A stretch of DNA of 64,000 nucleotides from contig NC_053153.1 in the NCBI RefSeq assembly GCF_016808335.1, forward strand, positions 30,201,590 through 30,265,589, written 5' to 3'. Position numbers and translations under genes: made by a program. Position 1 is the first letter of the stretch. Every line of letters starts with the position of its first letter. Positions 11,587 through 23,668 of the stretch are shown piece after piece. The stretch comes from Panicum virgatum (Eukaryota > Streptophyta > Magnoliopsida > Poales > Poaceae). Below the pieces are notes generated by a model that saw only the letters and a program-made list of their open reading frames with translations, was not told where the DNA came from and did no database searches.

Positions 11587-12330
11587 TTGCATCATGTGGC
11601 TCTTACATGTACCATCGAACGTCAATATTGGACAACAACGCAAGAGATTACTGGATGCAAATTGCCAGTTTTACATCCAGAGACTTGGACAAGGGATGTT
11701 CTATCGGGAGAACTTTGCTCTCCAAGCGAGGCAGTGCTGATTGTCTGTGGTGCGTGGTCACTCTTGTCGGGTCGGAACACACGAAAACATGGCAAGGCCA
11801 GGTGGAATCCATGGGGAGCAGTACAACATGTGGCATGTATGTTTGAAGACTTTATAGTTCTGCATGTCGAGAATTCGGTGAGGCTAGCGAGGCAACCTTG
11901 CCGGAGCTCGTGGAAGAGATCTCCAAATGGCTGGACTAAGGTGAATACTGATGCAGCTTTCCAGGCCTCCTCGGCGATTGGAGCATCAGGCGTGGTTATT
12001 CGCGATGCAGATGGGAATTTGATCGCAGCTTCGGCAAAACGATACTCCCATATAGCGGATGCGCTAACTGGAGAATGCCTGGCTGCAAGGGACGGACTCA
12101 AATTGGCAGCACAACAAAGTTTGGATAGAGTTATCTTGGAATGTGACAACATATCCTTGATCAACATTATGCGAGAAGGAAATGGTGATCGAAGCGCAGT
12201 CTATGGTCTCTGGCAAGAGATCCAAGAGCTCAGCAAGTCCTTTGTTTCTATAGATTTTCCTTTGTACAAAGGGAAGGTAATGGGGAAGCACATGTGTGTG
12301 TGCAAGTTTGCCATCGTTGCTAGAACCTGA
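11587..12330 (+). pseudogene. LINE C-terminal RNase H domain remnant
   Basis: Residues from GWTKVNTDAAFQASSAIG to VIRDADGNLIAASAKRYSH, ALTGECLAARDGLKLA and VILECDNISLINIM match the RNase H domain (RVT_3 type) at the end of plant L1 ORF2. The catalytic pattern D..E..D is visible (NTDAAF, GECLA, ECDNI). The frame then continues into the LINE tail and stops at 12,330. The upstream half of this frame (11,587-11,880) reads as frame-shifted linker. Confidence 0.65.
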
Positions 12331-12436
12331 ACTAGTGTGGCTAGATAGCTTCCCATTGCATGTTTTGGAGCAATTGGGACAGATTGTAATCATGCTGTGA
12401 TTTAATAAAGCTCTTGTGATCTGCTCAAAAGAAAAA

Positions 12437-13649
12437 GATCTTCACCTCCTTCTGGGCCCTAACTAACATAGTCCAGGACTAGGAGCACAAGATACTACAC
12501 GAGCGAGCGAGCAAATAGGAGTGCATCATCGTGCCAAGCTGCCTTATCTTGCTCGCAAGCGTCCTTGTCGGGACTCTAGATCAGCTTTGTCGCCAGAATC
12601 GCGTGCGGCAGCACAAAACGGACCCCAATCAATTGCACCGGCCGCTACCACTAGCCCGAAATACCACCTTTGTTCATCACCAGGCGGTTGCCACCGCCGT
12701 ACTACTCATCAGCCATGAGGGGGGTCGAGCAGTGCAACCGTCCTGGGGCCCGGAATTCAAGGGGCCCCTCCCAAGGACACATATATATACTCATCAACAA
12801 GTATATAGTTGACGTTTACACATATTGCTGCTAATCAGCCCAGATGAAATGTCCTCAGCCTCACCTCTCAAGTCCCCAATAATCTCGCCTCATTTTATCC
12901 CACTGTGATTTGTCAGCCCCATCTACCATCACTTTACCAGAGGCCGCAGACCACGATCTCGATCATGAGAGAGGGAAGACACCTCAGCACCGCCTTCGTG
13001 TGGGAGGCTGGCAGGTGGGTCATTGTTCTTATTCTTGGTGTTTTCCATATTGATACGTCTGTTTGGCCTGTTGGGTGGGCCCTTCTTTCTTGTGTGACGC
13101 AGGATGTGATCTTCTATGCATTCTATCAGCGTTCTTTTCTTCTCTTTGCTCTTATTCAGACTTGTATCCTAAAATGGCTTAGTATAGAATGCATTGTGGA
13201 ACTAGGTTAGTGATAACAAATATATGAGCATAATTGATGGCCATACTTTGTGTTTAAGGACCATCAACTATTTCCCAAACAGGCTAACTTGGCTTTATTT
13301 TCTCTTTGAAGTGAAAACAGGTTAGTATGACTTATTTTGATCTGCCACAAAATTTCAATCATAATGCGGAGTCACTTTTGAGATGAGTTCGACCTCATGT
13401 TGTACCTCCTCATATCTTCTCGACAGTCGAAACAGTCATTATTGCACCATCCACTTCCAACGCTATGGTCTATGTTGACACCAGTATTTTGCATGTGGCT
13501 AGATGTTGTGAAGGAAGAATGGGCGGCCGATGGAAACTGGTCGATGCCAAAGGAGAAGAGATGATTGGCCGATATAGCATCACAGCTGATGGAGCGGAAT
13601 TGGCGCTGATAGATTACGTTAGCAAGTTATCATGTGGAGTACGAGTCAT
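12437..13649. other. Unassigned sequence, no recognised gene
   Basis: Unique, moderately GC-rich sequence. Short open frames here (12,521-12,812; 12,905-13,210; 13,465-13,653, both plus) show no family match that I recognise, and none has clear splice or start context. It could be a decayed host gene or transposon filler. Confidence 0.3.
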
Positions 13650-14040
13650 GTAAGGTTGTTGTATTAGAGGAAAGTTTATTTTTTTTTGGTCAAGTCATAT
13701 AATGTTGTGATCGACTAGGATTTTGTTAGACCAACTATAAATAGCTGGTTTTAGGGTTTTGTAAAAGCACATCCAATCAATCAAACAATTACTCCTCTAT
13801 TTGTCGGCGACTTCACCAAACCCTAGTTAGTAGCTTTTTCTTTTTCTTCAACAAGTTGGTTGCATTGCTTCGATCTCCGGCTTGCGGGTAAGTTCTGTGC
13901 TATTGAGTAAATTAGGTCTTTGATTAACAGTGCATCGCTTTTCTCTCTATCGGTTTATTCACCAGTTATCGATATTAGCTTTTGTCTTGTAAGCTTGGCT
14001 TGTTCAATATAACTAGGATTTTAGCTTTTATCACAGTCAT
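13650..14040 (+). other. LTR- or promoter-like sequence with TATA box
   Basis: ACTATAAATAGCTGG (about 13,734) is a good plant TATA box, followed by a C/A-rich leader-like stretch with CCAATCAATCAAACAATTAC and TTCGATCTCCGGCTTGCGGGTAAG, which looks like an exon ending in a GTAAG splice donor. It could be the U3-R part of an unrecognised LTR or the promoter and first exon of a lost gene. The LTR beginning at 14,041 interrupts it. Confidence 0.3.
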
Positions 14041-16783
14041 TGTAAAACCCTAAAATTTAACTTTAAACTGTTCAAAGTAGTTCTATAAATTTTGGGGTAA
14101 CAAAGAAGTAATTTTGCAATATTTACAACTCACCATAGGTTTTTTTTATAATTTATTGCATTCATGCTGGTGCATATTTTATTTTTGTATGATTGTGTTT
14201 GGGTTTTTAAAGCTCCCAAAATTTTTCCAGAATTTTCTGGAGTTTTTATCTATTTTTTCTACGGCTTTATTTTATTTTATGGTCATTGGAAATCCTTTTT
14301 CCATTTTTCTTTTTCTTTTTCTTTCTTTTCTCTCAACTTGGGCCGCCGGCGCGTGCTTCTTCTTTTTCCTCATTTTCCCCGACAGCCGACTCCCTTTCTC
14401 CTCTCTCTTCTCCTCTTCCGGCCCAACATCAGCCCATTTTTCTTTTTTTCCGCCCTACCTCCTTTTCCCTCACTGACGGCGTGGCCCACCCGTCATCTCC
14501 TACCTCCGCCTGTGAGCGGCTTGGACTCGGCTCTCCTCTGTGGCTGGGCCCGTGGGCCCACACGCCATGGCCGAGTCGCTCGCACCCCGCCTCCCCTTTT
14601 CTCCGTATAACCCGACCTCGTGGAACCCTCCTCTCTCACGTCGCTTTACGCTTTTGCCCTAAACTCTGCGTGCCCCCACGTGCTGAGCCACCACCGCCCG
14701 AGTACCACCATGCCACCGTCGATCTCTCCTCTCGTCGCCGCTCGGTGTGTTTTGGTAAGCCGGGCAACTTCCTTACCAAATGCTGGTCCGATTCTGCTCC
14801 CTCTCGGCATTCCTTTGCGCCCAGATGAGCTTCTCCGCGTCTGCCGGTGCTCCGCCGACGCCCTTCCTCGTCGCCGGCCGCCTCGGGTGCCCTACCGCCG
14901 CACACGACGCCCCTGTTAGATTACCCGCATTGCTCTCGTGCCGTAGAGCCTTTCGGTGCAATTTCTGCCTCACTGTAGCGCCAAAACGACGCCACACCGG
15001 CGAGCCCTGCCGCAGGTCATGGCGGCGCCGCCGCGTGTCGGCGTCACGCCGCTGCCAGAACCCCCGATTTGTTCCGGACCGTAGGATCTTGATCCGACGG
15101 GTGGTAATGGATCTAATCCGAGTCAACAAAGTTCCCTCCGGTCAACTATTGTTATTTTGTAGTTTAGCCCTCAAGTTTTCTCCTAATAAACCGTAGTCCA
15201 CCCCTATTCAAAATTAATTCCGTTTTAATCCCTTTTGTTGCACAAAACCCCCTGAAGGGTTCTAAAATGGAAACTGCCGTCCAGACCTTAGTTTTTCTAC
15301 GTCAGCCCTCGAGTTTTATTATGAAATTATTTTTTAGCCCCTGATTTCTTTCTGTTTAGTCCTTTTTAATAGTTTTTTCTTACAAATAAGTCCCGACAGA
15401 ACTATTTTTAGCGTATCTTTACCGTTTTAAGTCCGTTTAAGCGTTTTTGGTACTGTTTTGATTGTTGTAACGTGTGGAACCTATTTTAAGCCTTTTATCT
15501 CTGTTTTCAGTGATTTGTGTACTGTTTTAATTTATTTCTATTGTTTGCTTGTATGTGCTCGTGTTGCTTGGCGTGTTCATGATGATTAGACGAAGAGCCG
15601 TTCGAGAACTTCAAGATCAAGATTTTTGGAGATTTTGAGCAGCATCAAGTGAACGAGGAAGGCAAGTATATTCCTTGATCATATTTTGTACTACTCACAT
15701 TTAATTTATGCTTGCATGCATTAAATTAATTGGGTACCTATTTATCTCTAGTGTTATCCATGTCCTTGAATAGCCGGATTTTCCTTTGTAAAACCTTTTT
15801 AGTAGTTTGCTTAGCCAATGAACAATGGTTATGGGTGGTTAGTGAAAACTTTACACTTGATAAATGGTTTACACTATTTGATGGAACTTTATGATACTTT
15901 GATAATGAGAATTAAAATCAACCATGGAGAACCTCCCGGGAAAACAACGCAACCTCGTGGACTATATTGCTCTGATCTTGGCTGATTAATTAGATTTCTC
16001 TAGCTTGCTAGTAGCTTACCAAAAGGTGAAAGGGGGGCCTGAGTTCAAGAGGTGTACTCGGCCTACCAAATGGGTTTGGTACACTTACGAGGTATGCTCG
16101 CTTTGGTGCAGGGTGCACTTGCCCAGCCGCTGAAGGCTCTGCGGGCTATTATTGGTTGGGGAGTCTTTGTAAAAGTCTCGTAGAGTTCCTATGCAATCAC
16201 ACCTAAGGAAGTGTGGTATTGTGCCTGGCTAGCATAGCATGGTTGGGTCCAAAGTTCTTTTGAACTTTTACGCGACCTGTGGGTAAAGTGTGCAACCTTT
16301 GCATAGTGAAAACTGGTATATCAGCCATGCTCATGGTTAAGAGCGGCTCAGACCCTCACATGTCTACTTAATTGTAATCAATTCATTTGTTTAATTATTC
16401 CAAGGTTTATTTACTACTTCAGTTATCAAATGCTTTTCATAAATTTGGGATTGGATTCACCGTTGTAGTAATGTACAAGTCTGAGTGCTTTTCCAGTACA
16501 TCCAAATTATTATGGCATTCATTTTCAGCTGAGGTTGTTGAGTTAGGATAGTAATGTCTCTAGTTCAGTTTTGCTGCTAATAGCCACTTTACTACTTGTC
16601 TGCATTTAAAATGGAACAACCTGACTGGCTTTCATGTATGCCCTAAATATTGTAGGATTCAGCTCTCTACTCAGTAGAAATAATTTCTCCCATCTGCTTT
16701 TAATTTTCATGAACCAACAAGTAAATTTATCTTCCACAAGTTAACCGTCCCATCTGCCAATCCATTTTACTTTATCCTGCCAT
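14041..16783 (+). repeat. Gypsy LTR (X), cut by element Y
   Basis: It starts TGTAAAACCCTAAAATTT and carries long-LTR landmarks: a C/T-rich exon-like block (14,340-15,090), an AT-rich tail and the TTGGTACACTTACGAGG/CGAACTTTTACGCGAC motifs at 16,070-16,280. It stops exactly where Y's LTR begins. A second copy of its last 596 bp sits at 45,972-46,566. The true 3' end of this LTR is not defined; sequence past 46,566 may still belong to it. Confidence 0.55.
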
Positions 16784-18010
16784 TGTTGGGTGGTAAACCT
16801 AGCCGGGTGGCAGAATGCACCCGCCTAAGCCCTGAGGGAGAATGAACTCGGGGGTAGCTAGGATTAGTCCGATCTAGATGCAAGAACACGATGAACACAG
16901 AAGGTTTAGAGTGGTTCGGGCCGCCGTAGCGTAATACCCTATATCCACTGTGTGTTGTATTTCCTGTGCTCACCAGAGATTGCTCGAGAGTGGTTCTAGC
17001 TGGTGAGCTGAGAGTGTGAGGGAGAGAGTGTGAGTCAACTTGTCCTGAGACTAGCGTGTGCTCCCCTTTCATAGTCAAATGGAGGCACGTAACTAGCCGT
17101 TGGGACCCCGACAAGTGGGCCCAACATGGATGTATTTAAATAACATAAATGCGGTGGGTGGGCGAGTCTTCCGGCGGAAGACTTGTGCCCGTGCCCGCGG
17201 ACACGTGGCGGCTCTGGACCCCACCTGGGTGAAATGCTGGTTCCCCGCGTGCCGCGGAGTCCGGATGGCATGGGGGGTCCGGGGACCCCCGGCTATCTGC
17301 GCTGGGCGCTGCCTTCTCTGGGGCACGTGGCGCCACCGGACCCTCCCCCGAGCAGAGAGCAGGTCCGGGGCCGCTGGCCCGGCAAGGTGGACTCCGGACC
17401 ACAGGGGTCCGGCTGCTCTGCTCTTTAGCGCGTAGTTTAGGATAACTACGTGAGTCCTTGCCCAGACGCAGTAGGACGGGGTACCCCGGTCCCGGTGTAC
17501 CGACAGTGGCCCCCGGGCCCACCTCGGGAGAGTTTACGAAACCGAAGGTGGGGCCACTACTGTGACCTTGCTTCGATCAACTTGGTTGCTTCCAGCGCTC
17601 GACTGTGCGCGTTGCAGGAGTATTGTCCGGCTTCGACCATCCATCGGATTTCTCGCTGCCTCATCACATCGCAACGGCTCACTGACTCGTGGCCCCCACA
17701 CACAGTGGTACACCTAGTCATGCGAGCGACGCTCGGCATTGTTGCGTCCGGGGTAAATGGAAGTTTTTACCACCAACGCAGCTCGCGAAAAGTCTGGTCT
17801 TGCCAGCGCTTCGTGCGCGCACGTCAGCTTGGCTTCCGCCTCGCTTAGTGCGCGGGGGACCGTTTAGATCCCGCCTTTTCACACCTTCACTTGTTACCCG
17901 CATCTCATGATAGGTGGGCCTGGCCCCCCCGTCATGGACTAGGCGTGTAACTCTAGGCATGAGTGTCGCTTGACTTCCAGTGACGGTTTCGGGGCGTGCC
18001 AGATTGGTCA
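16784..18010 (-). repeat. 3' LTR of element Y (1,227 bp)
   Basis: From TGTTGGGTGGTAAACC to GCCAGATTGGTCA. It matches 38,593-40,152 except that about 330 bp present there (near 38,960-39,340) are replaced here by a short stretch (17,148-17,205). Confidence 0.85.
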
Positions 18011-18152
18011 GGCTTTATTAAAGGACCGTGCCACTGAACGCGGCACCCTTTTCGCATTCGCCTTCTTCCTTCCAAGCCCTTGTGCCCCTTTGCTTTCGAG
18101 CCTCCTCGCCCCTTGCTCTTCTGCGTAGATTGTTCCTCACCTCCACAGCAAA
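18011..18152 (+). other. Leader of the antisense ORF in Y
   Basis: Short stretch between the LTR and the first ATG of the antisense ORF, pyrimidine-rich before the ATG (CTTCTTCCTTCC, CTCACCTCC), consistent with a 5' untranslated leader on the plus strand. Confidence 0.4.
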
Positions 18153-20947
18153 ATGACGTCCCTCGTCCATCCCCGCCGTTTCCAGTCCGAGGCGGAACTA
18201 AACGTGGTGCGCCGCCTACTTGGGTGGAGTCCATGGGAGACTGCCTGGGGGATTCGAGCGGACTCGGTTCCCCTCCGCGATCTGCGCACCGGGGAATTTG
18301 TGCTGTTTGTTTCGCACATTTCCACCGGCGTGGGGCTTCCGATTTCTTCGTTCTTCCTGCTGCTGCTGGAGGATTTCGGCCTCTAGCTCCAGCATCTCAC
18401 GCCCTACTCCATCCTCCTAACGTCGATCTTCGTCCACCTATGCGAGATGTTCATGGCGGTGCGGCCCTGCATCATCCTCTTCCGCTACTTCTTCGTCCTG
18501 GTGAAGTCCGGGAAGAGCAAGAATGAAGTCGGGTCGTACTACTTCCAGACAAGGAACGATCTGCAGACGCCCTACATCCCCGGCCTCACTGGCGGAAAGT
18601 GGGAGGATTGGCGTAGGGAGTGGGTGATTGCCACTACCGACGCCAACGAGCGCCTCGTCATGCCGACCGAGGGGCCCGCCTCCGACCGCCAGTCCTGGAG
18701 AGCCAAGCCGTCCCTGCCGCCGGCGTTTGACCCCATGCTGAGCAAGATCGGGACGCTGGCGGAGAGCGGCCTCACCTCGCTGCACGTGCTTGGGGACTTT
18801 TTGAAGCGCCGGATCGCACCTCTGAAGCAGCGGCCGCGTCCTGCCTGGAGCTTCACCGGGCCCCAAGACTGCAGCAGGACCCATCACGGGAAGGACAGCG
18901 ATCTGACCCAGGAAGGCCTGGAGGTCGTGGTTCGGGCAGTGACAGGGGGAGATCTTCATCCCGGAGCACTTGATCCTCCCTTAGGGCGTCGTTCCCCTCT
19001 GCGAGGAATCGAGCCTGAGGGCTGCGGTGCTGGCCACTCTGCTGACCCTTGACGATGGCGGTCTGGCACCGCGCCAAATGGGAGGCGACCCCAACCGCGG
19101 CATCCAGATCCCAAGCACGACTGGAGACCTGGCCCAGACTGGCGCCATGAGGTTCGACCCTTCTGCCAAGGGCAAGCAGGCCATGGCTGGTAGCTATGCC
19201 CCGATTGGTCCCAGCTTGGGCCGAAGCAGCTCCGGCGCTCCGCCGGTGTAGGTGAGTCGGCGCAGGTCGCACCGTAGCGACATGACCCTAGTTACGGAGC
19301 CCGCCGCAAAGCGTCAGAGGGCCACTGAGGACACGGGCCAGAGTAGCTCCCGGGCCCCCGGCTCACGCGGGACCCCTGGTGTAGCTGCGCCGCCACCACC
19401 ACCGCCGGAACATGCCTCTCCCCGGCGGCAGCAGCAGCAACAACCTCCACCACCACCGCCACCACAAGGGCAGCAGCAGTAGCCACGAGGTGCACCTCCG
19501 CCACCACCGCCGGAGCAGCAAGAGCGATCGCCGCATCGGACGGCGCCCTCGACTCAGCAGCGGACAGCGCCACCACCACCTCCGGTGCCACTGCAGCAGG
19601 AGCAGCAGCGGTTGCATGATGATCTGGTGCCACTGCCACCATCGCAGTAGTAGGATCCGGTGCCGCCGCCGCCATGGCAGCAGTGGTCGCCCAGCCTCCG
19701 TGGATGTTGGAAACCCGGCGCTTTGGGGTAAGTGTTCTTCCGTTCACTCCCCTTATTCCCGGTGCTTCGCTTTTTGCTGAAGAGCTTCTTCTCTTCGTTT
19801 GCCAGGGCCTCTTGCCCAGGCAGTTCTTCTACCGCCCCGACTGGCTCCAGCTCGACACCCCAAACTACTGAGGGGGTTCCAGCGGGGGTCCAGGCGACCG
19901 GTGCCCCGGCGGCAACGGCGGAAGTGACGGCGGATGCGGGAACCTTGGGTGCAGCGACCTCCGCTGACCCGAGGGTGCCTAATGTAGCGGTGGCGGCTGC
20001 GCCAGTGCCAAGCACCGCGACACCGGACGCGGTGGCCCCCGAGGCCTCGGCTACGGCGGCAGACGCGCCGACACTGGGCTTGGCGACGGTGAACACATCG
20101 GCAGCGGACGCAGAAATGACAAGCACCTTGGTACCCGAGAGCCCGGCGTTTGTGCCAGATGCTCTTACCCCCAGCTCCCAACCTGCAGCAGAGGAAGAGT
20201 GGAAGGTGGTTTCTGGTAGGCGGCTCTTGCAAGGATGCGGTTCCTCTCCCCCGTGTGCTGGTCCGGGTCCGTCGGACAATAGAAGAGATGATTTCTACCG
20301 CTGAGGCAGTATTTCGGCGGGAGTGGACAGCTCTAGAGAGCAAGCGTCAGCGCCTCGTCGACTGGCACATCCGCCTGAAGGAGCGCACGATGGCCGAGGC
20401 CTCCCGTGCTGCCGCCGCCCGGTCCGAGCTTGAGGCCGACCTTGAGGCCTTCAGAAAAGGGCTTCGGAAGGTGTTCGACCGGGAGCTCGCGGCGGCGGGA
20501 CGGGAGAAAGCCCTGGAGCAGCGGGAGGAGGCTATTGCCAAGGAGGAGGTCAGCCTTGCGGCCCAGCGATCCGAGCTCGAGACTCGCAGCCCGGGACTCG
20601 AGGTCCACAGGCAGGAGCTCAATGAACTCTCCGAGTCTCTGCATCGATGGCGCCTGGAGCTGCAGGAGACCGCCAGCCAGCAAGCTATTGCCGAGATGGA
20701 CCTCGAGGAGGAGAGGAAGTTCCTTGCACGGCGGGAATCTCTCACCACCAGCATGGAGTGCTCTTTTGAGTGCCAGCGCGAGGCTCTTAAGGCCCTCCGT
20801 GAGAAAGCAGCGCAGAAGGAGGCCTCGCTCCAGGAGAAAACCCGCTAGCTGGAGGCGGCTCAGGCGGCACTGGATGCCCGGGTGCAGGAGGCGGTCCAGG
20901 TGGCAGTCCGGAAGCTGCAGGAGGACCAGCACATGGGGGCCCAGTGA
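18153..20947 (+). pseudogene. Antisense extra ORF of Y (PF04195-type plus coiled coil)
   Basis: The ATG at 18,153 opens a frame reading WGIRADSVPLRDLRTGEFVL, GVGLPISSFFLLLLEDFGL, stop, then LQHLTPYSILLTSIFVHLCE and FMAVRPCIILFRYFFVLVKS. This is the pattern of the PF04195 'putative gypsy type transposon' domain found in extra ORFs of Tat elements. One TAG (18,384) replaces a likely Gln codon. After a frame change near 19,000 come Pro/Gln-rich text (19,252-19,482), an Ala/Thr-rich linker (19,860-20,240) and a Glu/Arg/Ala coiled coil of about 230 residues (20,280-20,947). The ORF runs opposite to gag-pol. Its function is unknown. Confidence 0.65.
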
Positions 20948-22500
20948 ATCATCGACTGGGCGGGTGAAGCAAGTTCAGCTCTGGTGCCACTTGGAATGAG
21001 TCCAATCCAAGTGGCGGAGCCGCCGGCTTCAATTGCTGATGCCCTCCCGGTCCACCATCTGGCACCTAGATCAGATCCTCAATGGCCACCTCGAAGCCGA
21101 GGGCCGTGAGCTGTGCCGGATGGTGACGGAGTACATTTTGACTGCCTCTGGAGCTATGACCCTACCATCTCACTAGCCCCTGTCGTTGGTGGTCCAGTGG
21201 CGGAGACGGAAGCCTCTGCTTGGGAGAGCGTGCAGGAGGTCGTCGACTTTGTTGCTGCTTATTTCAAGCGGGAGCCTGCAGATTCCTGAGTGGCGTACCT
21301 GCAAAATGACAGGGGACCGCTGGACCATCATAGCAGTAGAACCTTCTTTTTTTTTGTGTATGTAAAAATACAGTATTCGTTGAAGTTTAGTAGAAAAATT
21401 TTCAACTTAGCTGCTTGCTCATTCGCTCTGGTTTGCCGTACGCAGCACAGCGGCGCCTCCTGGTAGATAGGTTCGATTGTTTGAAACTATCTGCCATCTG
21501 AGCCGGACCTTTGGTCTGCAAGGAGTCGAAAACAGACGCTCCGGACCCCCTGGTGGGGAGGCTCAATGGTTTGAGGCTAACTACCACTAGTTAAGGCTTA
21601 TCCTGCATACCACTCAAAGTCAAAGCTTAGTAGCGGGTCCGCGGAACCTATTCTGAGCCAGCCCCCAAGCTTGTATGAGGTCCGGACATTCGGGTACGCG
21701 GGTCCTGGCAGCAGGATGCTTGTTATAGAGTGGTGGAGTGCGTAGGCTTAAGATACGGAACCAAGCTTAAACGGCTACACAGGACTCCGGACTACTCCAG
21801 GAAACAAGCACCTCTTCTCCGGACCTGGTTCCCGACGTTCCGGACCCCTCCTAGCAGTGGGGGAGGTTAGTCTGTCGTACTCGATCCTTTGAGATATGCA
21901 CCCGAACCTGTTGTGTAGAAGTTAGGAAGCCAACCCTTGAGCTAGAACGAGGTCCGGGCCCCCTAATTACCCAGCTCCGGGTACTAGAGCACTCGTTACA
22001 GGGTGGTGGAGTGTGTAGGCTTAGGGTATGGAACCAAGCTAAGCGGCTATACAGGACTCCAAACCACCCCCAGGAAACGAGCACCCCCTCTCCAGAGTGG
22101 GTCCCTAGGGGTCCAGACCCTTCTTCCGGCAGAAAGGGGGTCCGGACATGTACGACAGTCCGGCAACTCAATTCGGATCTTGGTTGTAACGACAGGGGTG
22201 GAAGTCCGCACGGGGGTTAGAAAGGGAAAAGTTCGTGAATCGAAATGCGAAATAAAATTTGACACAAAGACAGGTCTGGGAGCAAATCTTTCCTTTGCAA
22301 CTTGATATACATGGCTTGCGCGATGGATGCCAGAGGCCGGGTTTATGAGGGCGGACCTCTACCGCTCTGGGCCGCGCGTTAATGCTAGCCGGTGGTACGA
22401 TGAACGCCAGAGGCCGGGTTTACGAGGACGGACCCCCACCGCTCTGGACCGCACGCTGATTCTATCTTATTACAAAGGAAAAGTTCATTTCCTGCTCTGT
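20948..22500. other. Spacer of Y with diverged internal duplications
   Basis: Non-coding spacer between integrase and the antisense ORF. Two diverged internal duplications are visible: about 100 bp at 21,722-21,820 and 21,993-22,093 (GTGGTGGAGTG.GTAGGCTTA), and about 58 bp at 22,321-22,379 and 22,399-22,458 (GCCAGAGGCCGGGTTTA). CCGGAC motifs recur throughout. Confidence 0.6.
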
Positions 22501-23667
22501 CTAAGCGTAGAACTTACGCAGATGCTCTATGTTCAACGGGTTGGGCAGCGGCACTCCTTCTTCTGTGGCAAGGAGGATGCATCCGGGCCGGCATACTTCT
22601 GTCACCTTGAAGGGACCCTCCCAGCTGGGGGAGAGTTTGTGGAGCCCTACCCGGTTCAGGATTCGCCTTAGGACCAGGTCCCCAGCCGGGAGCTCCCTAC
22701 TGTGCACGAACTATTGATGATAGCGCCTGAGCGCCTGGTTGTAGCGTGCATTTCGGATTGCTGCTCGCCATCTTCGTTCGTCAACGAAGTCTACGTCGTC
22801 ACGCCGCAGTTGTTCCTGCATGGTTTCATCAAAGGCCTAGACCCGTGGTGAGCCCAGGTGGATTTCCGGGGGAAGGCATGCTTCGACCCCGTAGACCAGG
22901 AAGAATGGTGTCTCCCCGGTGGCTCAGCTGGGTGTGGTCCGGTTGCCCCACAGCATGCACGGAAGCTCATCAACCCATCTTGCACCATGCTTCTTCAAGC
23001 AGTTGTAGGTGCGGGTCTTGAGTCCCCTGAGGATCTCTGCATTTGCCCTCTCGACCTGTCCATTGCTGCGGGGATGTGCTACGGACGCAAAGCATAGCTG
23101 GATGCCGATGTCCTCGCAGTACTCTTGGAAGAGTCTGCTTTTGAATTGGGTCCCGTTGTCAGCGATGTTGCGGTTTGGGACGCAAAATCTGCACACAATG
23201 GACTTGAGGAATGTGACTGCTGATGTTTTGGTGATGTTCACCACAGGGGTAACCTCTGGCCACTTTGTGAATTTGTCAATGGCGACGTAGAGGAACCGGT
23301 ACCCGCCGACGACCTGGGGGAACGGCCCCAGGATATCCACGCCCCATACGGCGAACGACCATGAGGGTGGGATCATTTGCAGAGCCTGAGCCGGTGTGTG
23401 TATTTCCTTTGCATGGAACTGGCATGCTTTACAGGACCTTACCAGCTCAGCTGTATCCTGGAGTGCTATCGGCCAGTAGAAGCCATGCCGAAAGGCCTTA
23501 CCAACAAGCGTTCGAGATGAGGAATGACTTCCACACAAGCCTCCATGTATCTCCGCGAGTAACTCGCGGTCCTCTTCCCGGGAAATGCACGGCATGAGGG
23601 TACCATTGGCGCCACGGCGGTAGAGATCCCCTTCTACCACCGCGTAGCGTTTAGCCAATCGTACCAA
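22501..23667 (-). pseudogene. Integrase of element Y
   Basis: Minus-strand text from VRLAKRYAVVEGDLYRRG to FLYVAIDKFTKWPEVTPVVN carries a zinc-binding H-H-C-C segment (HGGLCGSH, CKACQFH) and a DDE core: Asp in WGVDILGPFP, Asp in NIADNGTQF and Glu in SNGQVERANAEILRGLK. After 22,924 the frame is interrupted, but C-terminal text (GPFKVTEVCRPGCIL, NPLNIEHLRKFYA) can be followed to 22,501. The enzyme would insert element cDNA. Stops in the C-terminal part and the LTR inserted just upstream make it non-functional. Confidence 0.8.
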
Positions 23668-23668
23668 T

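Larger units (their letters stand above)
10084..12436 (+). mobile_element. 5'-truncated L1-type LINE
   Basis: It begins inside the reverse transcriptase domain and ends with an RNase H domain, a short 3' tail with TTTAATAAAGC and an A-rich end (12,427-12,436). The missing 5' part and ORF1 fit the usual 5' truncation of LINE insertions. Many stops and frameshifts show that it is old. I found no convincing target-site duplication (see rejected items). Confidence 0.75.

Noticed and set aside
8261..12445. AGATCTTCAC occurs at 8261-8270 and at 12,436-12,445, on the two sides of the V-LINE block
   Set aside because: Tempting as a 10-bp target duplication, but the left copy is inside readable gypsy text (VKILGQP) that continues across it and the elements between do not end there. 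Chance or an old shared motif is as likely.
13465..13653. Plus-strand frame MVYVDTSILHVARCCEGRMG as a host gene
   Set aside because: Short, no recognisable domain, no splice partner seen; left as unassigned.
19252..19482. Pro/Gln-rich open frame as a separate gene
   Set aside because: It continues the antisense ORF of Y after a frame change and has no start context.
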